Part shown: positions 1 to 5,193 of the stretch, piece by piece
Numbering within the stretch: the first letter of the stretch is position 1
How the letters are laid out: every line of letters starts with the position of its first letter
Origin: an uncultured Gammaproteobacteria bacterium
GTDB lineage: Bacteria > Pseudomonadota > Gammaproteobacteria > CAJQNE01
DNA length: 5,367 nucleotides
Direction of reading: 5' to 3'
Assembly: GCA_905479545.1 (NCBI GenBank)
Contig: CAJQNE010000291.1
Span: 1 to 5,367, forward strand
The notes under the pieces: generated by a model
Told to the model about the DNA's origin: nothing
Database searches by the model: none
Seen by the model: the letters and a program-made list of their open reading frames with translations, nothing else
Made by a program: the position numbers and the translations under genes

Positions 1-647
1 TTGTGCAGTACACCGTGGTGGTCGCTGGCCTGATGATCGCTATGCGCACCATTGGTCTCGACCTGACCGCTCTCACCGTCTTCGCCGGTGCCCTCGGTGT
101 TGGTATTGGTTTTGGCCTACAGCAAATCGTCGTGAATTTTATCAGTGGCATTTTGCTACTAATCGAACGACCACTGCGCACCACTGACCTGGTGAATGTC
201 GATAAATACGAGGGCGAAGTCACCCACATCGGCATTCGCTCGCTCACCGTAAAAACCTGGGACGCTCAGGAAGTTGTTATTCCTAACTCGGCAGTGATTA
301 CTAATCCGTTTACTAACTGGACCCGCAGCGACGACACCATGCGCACGGTGCTAATGGTAGGTATCAGCTATAACGATGATCCGTCGGATGCGATAAAACT
401 GATTGAAGATATTTGCAAAGCACACCCGGCAGTACTCAAAACACCGGCTCCTAAAGTGTTGCTATGGGAATATGCGGATTCAGCCCTACTGATCCGGATT
501 CAGTTATTCAGTCATATTCGCGGCTCCATTGGCCGGGTCGACATGCGCTCACAATTGCTGCTGAGCATTCACAAAGGCTTGCATGAAGCAGGCATGAGCA
601 TTCCATTCCCACAGCGTGATATACACCTTATTAAACAAGCTGATTAA
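1..647 (+). CDS. MscS-family mechanosensitive ion channel, C-terminal part (5' truncated)
   Basis: This is the C-terminal ~214 residues of a small-conductance mechanosensitive channel, an inner-membrane protein that opens under membrane tension to release solutes on osmotic downshock. The reading frame is open to the window edge, so the GTG at position 3 need not be the true start and the N-terminal membrane helices are missing. Residues 2-20 are a hydrophobic helix. Residues 24-57 are the Gly/Ala-rich pore-lining helix (GALGVGIGFGLQQIVVNFISG), running into the family signature LLLIERPLR. Residues 60-110 form the beta domain (DLVNVDKYEGEV, VVIPNSAVITNPFTNWTR), and the rest is the alpha/beta cytoplasmic vestibule ending in PFPQRDIHL, as in MscS/MscK-type proteins. 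Whether the intact protein is a short MscS or a long MscK/YbdG-like form cannot be told here. It ends in TAA and is followed by a strong hairpin. Confidence 0.93.
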   Translation, partial: VQYTVVVAGLMIAMRTIGLDLTALTVFAGALGVGIGFGLQQIVVNFISGILLLIERPLRTTDLVNVDKYEGEVTHIGIRSLTVKTWDAQEVVIPNSAVITNPFTNWTRSDDTMRTVLMVGISYNDDPSDAIKLIEDICKAHPAVLKTPAPKVLLWEYADSALLIRIQLFSHIRGSIGRVDMRSQLLLSIHKGLHEAGMSIPFPQRDIHLIKQAD

Positions 648-651
648 TTTC

Positions 652-689
652 CGGGCGGGCGACTGCCTCCCATAGCAGTCGCCCGCCTG
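652..689 (+). terminator. Strong GC-rich hairpin after the mscS-like gene (possible terminator)
   Basis: A 13-bp perfect inverted repeat (654-666 paired with 675-687) encloses an 8-nt loop (667-674). The stem extends to 15 bp if one G-T wobble and one further C-G pair are counted. It begins 4 nt after the channel stop codon, where a transcript end or 3' stabilising structure is expected. There is no T-run directly after the stem (TGCAAGC follows), so it is not a textbook intrinsic terminator. It may be an atypical terminator, a Rho-assisted end, or an mRNA-protecting structure. Confidence 0.45.
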
Positions 690-709
690 CAAGCTCCAGC
701 TGTTTTCGT

Positions 710-715
710 TACACT
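710..715 (+). promoter_or_regulatory. Possible sigma-70 -10 element upstream of mtnB
   Basis: TACACT lies 28 nt upstream of the mtnB ATG, in the only non-coding stretch between the hairpin and the gene. It matches the -10 consensus at four of six positions. At 17-bp spacing the candidate -35 (687-692, CTGCAA) is poor and overlaps the hairpin. It is suggested mainly by position: mtnB follows a probable terminator and so needs its own start of transcription. Confidence 0.25.
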
Positions 716-742
716 GCCGCCCTCTTAAAGACAAACAAGCCA

Positions 743-1429
743 ATGCGCGCCAACAACTTCCCCGGCCTTCTGGCCAGCCAACGAAAAATTCGCAACGGCG
801 AAATTAAGTTACCGCTGCTGGAACTCTGTGCCCACGACCTCGGTGAAGTCGGCCGCCAGTTTCACCAGCGAAACTGGGTGCCTGCTAATAGCGGTAATTT
901 TTCCATTCGGCTAGACAGAATGGCGATGCTAATTACCCGCAGCAACGTATCCAAGGCGGACCTAACAAAAGACGACGTAGTTCGGATGGGTCTGGACGGC
1001 CGGTCGCTAACAACCGTAGGGGGCACTCCTTCACGAGAATCGCCACTGCACTGCATGATTTACCAACGCGAGCTCGATGCCCGGTCGGTGCTACACACCC
1101 ACTCTATTGCAGCGACGGTGCTATCAATGCAGGCTGGCGACGAGCTACGTTGCGGCGGCATAGAAATCCAACAGGCTCTACCTAATGTCGACGGCAACGG
1201 CGACGAAGTCGCACTTCCCATTTTTAGTAACAACGCCGATTATCAACAACTTGCCGGCCGAATAAAGGCAGGCCTAGATAGCGGCGTTCAATGTCACAAC
1301 GCATTTTTGATTCGCGGTCACGGGCTCTATGCTTGGGGCGACAGTATCGAAGATGCCCGCCGGACGATTGAAACCTGGGAATTTTTAATGGAAACCGAGC
1401 TGGTAAAACGCCAGTTGGGAATGAAATAA
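743..1429 (+). CDS. mtnB: Methylthioribulose-1-phosphate dehydratase MtnB
   Basis: This cytoplasmic class II aldolase/adducin-fold enzyme dehydrates 5-methylthioribulose-1-phosphate to 2,3-diketo-5-methylthiopentyl-1-phosphate in the methionine salvage (MTA recycling) pathway. At 228 aa it is slightly longer than typical bacterial MtnB (about 200-210), because ~20 residues precede the usual N-terminal helix. Motifs in order: phosphate-binding loop PANSGNFSIRL (48-57), ITRSNVSKADLTKDDVV (64-80), PSRESPLH (97-103 region), VLHTHS with the expected zinc ligands His118 and His120, Glu141 at the position of the family's proposed catalytic acid, and LIRGHGLYAWG with the third zinc ligand His193. LIRGHGLY and the E-FLxE-EL tail favour MtnB over fuculose or ribulose-phosphate aldolases. 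The ATG at 743 has only a weak ribosome binding site (TTAAAGAC), so a start further in is possible. Neither mtnC nor mtnD is adjacent, although these commonly cluster with mtnB in pseudomonads. Confidence 0.9.
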   Translation: MRANNFPGLLASQRKIRNGEIKLPLLELCAHDLGEVGRQFHQRNWVPANSGNFSIRLDRMAMLITRSNVSKADLTKDDVVRMGLDGRSLTTVGGTPSRESPLHCMIYQRELDARSVLHTHSIAATVLSMQAGDELRCGGIEIQQALPNVDGNGDEVALPIFSNNADYQQLAGRIKAGLDSGVQCHNAFLIRGHGLYAWGDSIEDARRTIETWEFLMETELVKRQLGMK

Positions 1430-1512
1430 ACTGCCGACTGACGATAGCTGATACCGGGGTTCACCTAACTTTGAATGACCTGCCAGTCACTCCATTTTGT
1501 TAACGCTTCAGG

Positions 1513-1518
1513 TAGAAT
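1513..1518 (+). promoter_or_regulatory. Possible -10 element of a ptsN promoter
   Basis: TAGAAT (five of six consensus positions) lies in the 147-nt gap between mtnB and ptsN, about 60 nt before the ptsN start codon. No good -35 is seen at 16-18 bp; TTGTTA at 1497-1502 is too close. The rest of the gap shows a short CTGGC/GCCAG hairpin (1533-1549 area) and a palindrome beside the ribosome binding site, but no clear terminator for mtnB. A low-confidence call. Confidence 0.25.
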
Positions 1519-1553
1519 ACGTACATTAACCCACTGGCCTTAACGCCAGCGGC

Positions 1554-1565
1554 ACGCAATTGCGT
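1554..1565. repeat. 12-bp perfect palindrome just before the ptsN ribosome binding site
   Basis: ACGCAATTGCGT is a perfect 12-bp palindrome ending 1 nt before the GGAG ribosome binding site of ptsN. Such a position could suit an operator or a structure that affects ribosome access. With no second copy and no known regulator match, function is unproven. Confidence 0.35.
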
Positions 1566-1566
1566 T

Positions 1567-1570
1567 GGAG
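1567..1570 (+). promoter_or_regulatory. Ribosome binding site that decides the TTG start of ptsN
   Basis: GGAG sits 6 nt upstream of the TTG at 1577. No ATG or GTG near this position gives a PtsN of normal length (the first internal Met is residue 101), so this site fixes the TTG as the likely start. Confidence 0.7.
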
Positions 1571-1576
1571 ATATAA

Positions 1577-2065
1577 TTGAGCAACAGTTTTGCCGATTTG
1601 ATTTGTGTTGAACGCACGCTGGTTAACCTCGAACTGGCGAGTAAAAAGCGCGCGTTGGAAACCCTGAGCCAGTTACTCGCGTCCAGCCAGCCGAACCTAA
1701 CCACCGAAGAAGTATTCACCTGCCTGTTGAAGCGCGAGCGCCTGGGCAGCACCAGCGTAGGCCTCGGCGTAGCCCTACCGCATGGCAGGCAGGAAGGGCT
1801 GGAAAAAGCCACCGGCGCATTCATTACCCTGGCGGCACCGGTAGATTACCAAGCGCTCGACGAGCAACCCGTGAGTATGTTGTTCGGCATGCTAGTACCC
1901 GAAGATGCCAGCCAGGAGCATCTTGATACGCTGACTGAGTTGGCCAATACCTTCACAAACGCTGACTACGTGGAAAAACTGCAGAGCGCCGACAGCAACG
2001 AAGCTGCCCATCAGCTACTTGCCGGTGTAATTGAAGAGAAAACTGCTTCACCAACTGCTACTTAG
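1577..2065 (+). CDS. ptsN: PTS-Ntr phosphoryl acceptor EIIA-Ntr (PtsN)
   Basis: This cytoplasmic EIIA domain protein of the nitrogen-related phosphotransferase chain (EI-Ntr PtsP to NPr to PtsN) transports no sugar. In other proteobacteria its phosphorylation state regulates targets such as potassium uptake, sensor kinases and carbon/nitrogen balance. The 162-residue length matches E. coli PtsN (163). The whole chain is one EIIA-Ntr/fructose-type domain: KKRALETLSQLLA (23-35), LLKRERLGSTSVGLGVALPHGR (50-71) with the phosphorylated His69, then VSMLFGMLVPEDASQEHLDTL (99-119) and the C-terminal helices. Translation starts at TTG behind GGAG. In many gammaproteobacteria ptsN follows rpoN and hpf; here mtnB precedes it. 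rapZ follows after 126 nt, in line with the usual order though with a wider gap than in enterics. A low TTG initiation rate fits a regulatory protein needed in modest amounts (inference). Confidence 0.96.
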   Translation: MSNSFADLICVERTLVNLELASKKRALETLSQLLASSQPNLTTEEVFTCLLKRERLGSTSVGLGVALPHGRQEGLEKATGAFITLAAPVDYQALDEQPVSMLFGMLVPEDASQEHLDTLTELANTFTNADYVEKLQSADSNEAAHQLLAGVIEEKTASPTAT

Positions 2066-2191
2066 CGGCACGCAATGGCAGATGAATTTTCGCAGATCAC
2101 TTGCTTCTTAGTGACCATAACCACCGATAAGTGTGCAAAGTTTTATTAGATTAACGGGTCTTCATTGGATGAAACCCACTGAGCGGAACAC

Positions 2192-3112
2192 ATGGCAGAG
2201 AAACTCCCTAAAGAAGTCATAAAAGACAAAATGCGGCTGATCATTCTCAGCGGCTTGTCCGGTGCCGGAAAATCGGTAGGCTTACGGCTGTTTGAGGACA
2301 TTGGCTACTACTGCATCGACAATATGCCGTTGGCGTTGCTACCAAGTTATGTGAAAGAAGCCATCGAATCCGGCCATGCCGCGTTCGCCCAAACCGCGAT
2401 TAGTGTTGATGCCCGCACCGCAGCCGCCGATATGCTGCCAGCCAAGCTAGCTGAATTGGAGGCGCTGGATGTCGATTACGAGATCGTATTCCTGATCGCC
2501 GACCGCGACGTACTGTTACGCCGTTATTCTGAAACCCGCCGCAAGCATCCGCTCACCAACGATGAGCACCCGTTAGAAGAAGCTATTGCCTTAGAAGCGG
2601 AGTTGCTGGAACCAATTGCCAGCCGTGCTCAGTTCACGCTCGACACTACAGATATGTCGGCCTACGACCTCCGCGAATCGCTGCGTGAATACGTTGCCAA
2701 AGCTGATAGCGGCGGCATGACATTGTTATTTGAATCGTTTGGTTTTAAGCACGGCTCATTACGCAATGCCGATTTCATTTTTGATGTGCGCTGCTTACCG
2801 AACCCGTTCTGGGAACATGACCTGCGTGAATATTCCGGCCTCGACCAACCCGTAATGAACTACCTGGGAAAGCACAATTCAGTCCGGGCGATGATCGCAG
2901 ACATTTCTACATTCTTACAAAACTGGTTAGCCAAGTTCGAAGCCAGTGACCGGAGTTACATTACCGTGGCAATTGGCTGCACCGGCGGCCAGCATCGCTC
3001 AACCTTCGTTGCGGAACGGCTGGCAGAGCGGTTTGCGAACTCGCCCTGGAATGTTCAGGTAAGGCATCGGGAACTTGCCCGCAAGGCTGCACTTACTGCG
3101 GTCAAAACTTAG
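2192..3112 (+). CDS. rapZ: RNase adaptor / GlcN6P-sensing RNA-binding protein RapZ
   Basis: RapZ (YvcJ family) is a cytoplasmic P-loop protein. In E. coli it binds glucosamine-6-phosphate and small RNAs and guides RNase E to GlmZ, thereby tuning glmS. The called ORF has 306 aa; E. coli RapZ has 284. The N-terminal kinase-like domain has Walker A GLSGAGKS (21-28), CIDNMP (41-46), SVDART (71-76, the proposed GTP-contact stretch) and RRYSETRRKHPL (110-121). The C-terminal RNA/GlcN6P-binding domain has ESFGFKHG (181-188), FDVRCLPNPFW (197-207), SGLDQPV (215-221) and IGCTGGQHRS (261-270), and ends in a moderately basic tail. The expected FLDAD Walker-B-like motif reads FLIAD (100-104). The ATG at 2231 (Met14) coincides with the usual family start and would give 293 aa; neither start has a strong ribosome binding site. 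npr (ptsO), the frequent downstream neighbour, is absent; a convergent gene follows. Confidence 0.95.
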   Translation: MAEKLPKEVIKDKMRLIILSGLSGAGKSVGLRLFEDIGYYCIDNMPLALLPSYVKEAIESGHAAFAQTAISVDARTAAADMLPAKLAELEALDVDYEIVFLIADRDVLLRRYSETRRKHPLTNDEHPLEEAIALEAELLEPIASRAQFTLDTTDMSAYDLRESLREYVAKADSGGMTLLFESFGFKHGSLRNADFIFDVRCLPNPFWEHDLREYSGLDQPVMNYLGKHNSVRAMIADISTFLQNWLAKFEASDRSYITVAIGCTGGQHRSTFVAERLAERFANSPWNVQVRHRELARKAALTAVKT

Positions 3113-3169
3113 CGCCTAAGCCCGGCCAACACACTCTGGTAGAAGTTCCGAAGTAATCGGTTTAGAACG

Positions 3170-4342
3170 TCAGCACCGCTCGCCTGAAAATACCCAGCAA
3201 CAGTATTGCTGCTGCCGTCGATTGTGCGGTGAGTTCAAATGCGAAATAAAAACCTGCTCATCGTAATCAATCATTAAACCTGCACTTTGCAGGCAATCCC
3301 GCACTTCGTCGACGCCATAGTTCATTCGCGAATGCGGCTCGCGCACGCTAATCGGGCCGATATTCAGCCACCGACTGCCGACCGGCATCGCTTCAACCCA
3401 GCGTCGACAGCGCTTGAGAATATCGCCACCCGCCACATCAATAATAAACGGCGTAAATAACAACGGGCCCTTGCTCTGTCTTGCGGCCGGGCCTTTGGTA
3501 ACGGCTAATGCCGCAGGTACGAGCTCATTCGCATCGCCGCATTGAATCACCCATTCAAGTTCCGCCTGCCAGTCCGGCGGCAACGACAGTGTTTGAGCAA
3601 TAGCCGCCGTATTGATCGGCTCGTCCGGAATCTCGACCAGTTCAAGCTTTTTGCCCGACAATAGGACTGCACTGGCCTGGCACAGCAGTGCGTCGAGCTC
3701 TATAAGCGTGCAGCTCGGTGCAGCCAATTCGCGGGCTAGCTCTAGTGGCAACCGCATCGCTCCGGCACCAGCAGCAACAACCGGCCTGCCGCTGCCAATG
3801 GCAGCGAACGCCGGCCGCAAGGCCGCCAGCATATTGATAATTTCACCCTGCCCCCAGCCCGACTCGCCGGTACTCCAGTCCCGCAGCAAGTAGCGCAAAT
3901 TATTCAGGTCAATATGGCCCGCAGCATGTGGTGACAGCACGGCAGGTCTGCTGGTGGCTGCCGGGAAAAACCGCTTGAAGCTGGCAACCGGCGAGGAACC
4001 CAGCTCATTTAGCGGCTGCAGCAGGCTATCGATAGCCTGCAAATTGGCACGAAGCCCTGCCGCAACCGATTGCAGCCGTGCGGTCGTTAACGGCTGCTCG
4101 TCAGGGCGCAGGGCCGAGCGTTGCGCAGCCAAACCGCCGTCTATTGAATTTAACCGTGCCTGCTGCGTTTTTCTAAGCCGCTGCCAGGAGGCCCAATCGT
4201 CGGCAGGCGAACTACCACCGCTGGCCGGGTAACTAACGGTAGCGGCTAGTGAGGCTCTATTTTGCGCCGCCTGACCAAGCTCGGCGCTACTAGGCATAGT
4301 CACCCAGTTGATGAATTGCACAGCCGCCGTCAGACTGGCCAT
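3170..4342 (-). CDS. N2227-like (carnosine N-methyltransferase family) putative SAM-dependent methyltransferase
   Basis: The C-terminal two thirds (390 aa from the ATG at 4342) follow the motif order I recall for the N2227 / CARNMT1 family, whose eukaryotic members methylate the imidazole of carnosine using AdoMet. In order: LLRDWSTG (152-159), AdoMet loop VVAAGAGAMRLPLELA (188-203, family form VPGAGLGRLAxE), acidic TLIELDALL (212-220 area), GDANELV (269-275), FTPFIIDVA (296-304, with the family's Asp after a hydrophobic strand), SRWLNIGPI (323-331, family WINLGPL), VDEVRDCLQSAGL (344-356), and the C-terminal strand YCCWVFSG (380-387). The first ~140 residues are Ala/Gln/Arg-rich, probably helical, and unrecognised. 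The loop lacks its third glycine, and the family's His after GPLLY is not seen, so substrate and even activity are uncertain. Starts: TTG at 4375 (401 aa, 86-bp overlap with the gene before it), ATG at 4342 (chosen; 53-bp overlap; AAGAAGG upstream) or ATG at 4297 (375 aa, 8-bp overlap). Convergent with rapZ. Confidence 0.75.
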   Translation of the reverse strand: MASLTAAVQFINWVTMPSSAELGQAAQNRASLAATVSYPASGGSSPADDWASWQRLRKTQQARLNSIDGGLAAQRSALRPDEQPLTTARLQSVAAGLRANLQAIDSLLQPLNELGSSPVASFKRFFPAATSRPAVLSPHAAGHIDLNNLRYLLRDWSTGESGWGQGEIINMLAALRPAFAAIGSGRPVVAAGAGAMRLPLELARELAAPSCTLIELDALLCQASAVLLSGKKLELVEIPDEPINTAAIAQTLSLPPDWQAELEWVIQCGDANELVPAALAVTKGPAARQSKGPLLFTPFIIDVAGGDILKRCRRWVEAMPVGSRWLNIGPISVREPHSRMNYGVDEVRDCLQSAGLMIDYDEQVFISHLNSPHNRRQQQYCCWVFSGERC

Positions 4343-5000
4343 GCCCTCGTTGACCTTCTTGATTGGCGAAGTCAATCATCGCCTCAGCGACGGCTGCTGG
4401 CTGAATACCCCGATAGTCTTTTAGTCTGCCCTGCAGTAACGGTTTGAGCAGTGGCATGGCTAGCTTTCCCAAGGCCTCACCGGGTCGGCTGTCGTCACGA
4501 GAACCCAACAGTAGCGACGGCTGAACAATATCCAGCGCAGGCAACCCCAATGCCGCTAAATCGCGCTGCATTTCACCCTTTACGCGGTTGTAGAAAATTT
4601 TCGAACCAGCATCTGCGCCCATAGCCGAGACAATGGTGAACTGAGGTGTGCCCGCCGCTTTGGCTAGCTTTCCCAGTCTTATCGGCAGCTCGTAATCTAT
4701 CGCCCGAAACTGCTCCTTACTGCCGGCAATCTTGATAGTAGTGCCCAGACAACAAAACACTTGATCCACCGCAGCAAACAACGGTGCGAGCTGTTTGTCG
4801 TCGCCCATATCAACAATCTGCTCACACAACTTTGCATTACTTAAGCCAGTAGCGCTTCGGCCCGCTGCGCGAACCTCCGCATAGCGACCGTCTGCTAACA
4901 ACTGTTCAAGCAGGCTCCGACCTACAACACCTGTGCCGCCGAAGACTAATGCAGACAATGCCGGCACATCTGCAACTGAATTTTTGCTCTTCGTTGTCAT
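4290..5000 (-). CDS. NAD(P)-binding Rossmann-fold oxidoreductase, TIP30/HTATIP2-like atypical SDR
   Basis: This 236-residue protein resembles the short NAD(P)H-binding atypical SDRs annotated as HTATIP2/TIP30-like or nucleoside-diphosphate-sugar epimerase-like; substrates are generally unknown. Visible are the dinucleotide-binding strand and loop ALVFGGTGVVGRSLLEQLL (17-35), Arg48 following the second strand (AAGRS), VFCCLGTTIKIAGS (81-94), the post-strand motif FTIVSAMGAD (121-130), and a YxxxK pair (Tyr137, Lys141) in FYNRVKGEMQRDL, followed by DIVQPSLLLGSRDDSRPGE (157-175). It has no signal peptide or membrane helix and is probably cytoplasmic. The ATG is preceded by AGGA 10 nt upstream. 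The last ~22 residues (after DFANQ) are Gly/Gln-rich, unlike the family, and lie in the stretch shared with the downstream methyltransferase-like gene, which suggests an extended 3' end and translational coupling. The two are probably one operon; a common pathway is inference only. Confidence 0.85.
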   Translation of the reverse strand: MTTKSKNSVADVPALSALVFGGTGVVGRSLLEQLLADGRYAEVRAAGRSATGLSNAKLCEQIVDMGDDKQLAPLFAAVDQVFCCLGTTIKIAGSKEQFRAIDYELPIRLGKLAKAAGTPQFTIVSAMGADAGSKIFYNRVKGEMQRDLAALGLPALDIVQPSLLLGSRDDSRPGEALGKLAMPLLKPLLQGRLKDYRGIQPAAVAEAMIDFANQEGQRGHGQSDGGCAIHQLGDYA

Positions 5001-5180
5001 GGTGATTTTTTCCTACTGAATTGAACCAGAATTTTTTACTGGCTGAGTTAATCCTGCGGGCACGCAGTAATTTGCAACCGACCAACAGGCTGGGCGGTTT
5101 TGAGACGAGGTGAAGCGTACATGCTACTAACCACGTTAGTTGTCAGAAATACCGGCCAAGGAACCCAGTGAGCTAGTCGG
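5001..5180. other. Intergenic region with several small palindromes
   Basis: This 180-bp gap lies between two minus-strand genes and should hold the leader of the SDR gene. It contains a CTGCG/CGCAG inverted repeat (5054-5058 and 5063-5067), a perfect ACTAAC-CAC-GTTAGT element (5126-5140), and the left arm of a hairpin overlapping the stop codon of the flanking gene. For the minus-strand SDR gene, a TTGCAA hexamer lies upstream, but no convincing -10 is found at proper spacing. On the plus strand a 16-codon ORF (5121-5171) has a good GAGGTGA ribosome binding site, but no plus-strand gene follows it in the window. Confidence 0.5.
5126..5140. repeat. Short perfect inverted repeat, possible operator
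   Basis: ACTAAC and GTTAGT are exact reverse complements separated by 3 nt, about 125 bp upstream of the SDR start codon. The size and symmetry would suit a dimeric repressor half-site pair, but only one copy is seen and no regulator gene is nearby. Confidence 0.25.
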
Positions 5181-5193
5181 CTATTTAGCCGAC
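5176..5193 (-). terminator. Hairpin spanning the stop codon of the partial minus-strand gene
   Basis: GTCGGCTA (5176-5183) and TAGCCGAC (5186-5193) are perfect inverted repeats with a 2-nt centre, effectively a 7-bp stem with a 4-nt loop. The TAG stop of the minus-strand gene (5181-5183) lies inside it. No T-run follows on either strand, so this is a weak terminator candidate or an mRNA 3'-end structure. Confidence 0.3.

Noticed and set aside
549..743. 64-codon minus-strand ORF over the mscS-like 3' end and the hairpin
   Set aside because: It is mostly antisense to a clear channel gene, reads through the hairpin, and has no recognisable protein features.
862..1056. Minus-strand ORF inside mtnB
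   Set aside because: Lies wholly antisense to well-conserved MtnB motifs and has a basic, low-quality composition typical of a shadow frame.
1540..1824. 94-codon minus-strand ORF antisense to ptsN
   Set aside because: Covers the conserved EIIA active-site region on the other strand; Arg/Ser-rich shadow translation.
2095..2116. TCACT/AGTGA hairpin and loose -35/-10 pairs between ptsN and rapZ
   Set aside because: A 5-bp stem with an 8-nt loop and promoter hexamers at 19-bp spacing are within chance expectation.
3113..3169. Possible bidirectional terminator between rapZ and the convergent gene
   Set aside because: Only a 4-bp CCGA/TCGG stem with three T residues is present, too weak to call.
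3612..4232. Two plus-strand ORFs (3612-3893 and 3954-4232) antisense to the N2227-like gene
   Set aside because: Ser/Ala/Arg-rich shadow frames. The minus strand shows a long frame with recognisable methyltransferase motifs across the same DNA.
4262..4447. Plus-strand ORF over the gene overlap
   Set aside because: Antisense to two supported genes, with no family resemblance or good ribosome binding site.
5050..5123. 24-codon minus-strand ORF (MYASPRLKTAQP...) upstream of the SDR gene
   Set aside because: No ribosome binding site and no repeated or regulatory codons that would suggest a leader peptide.
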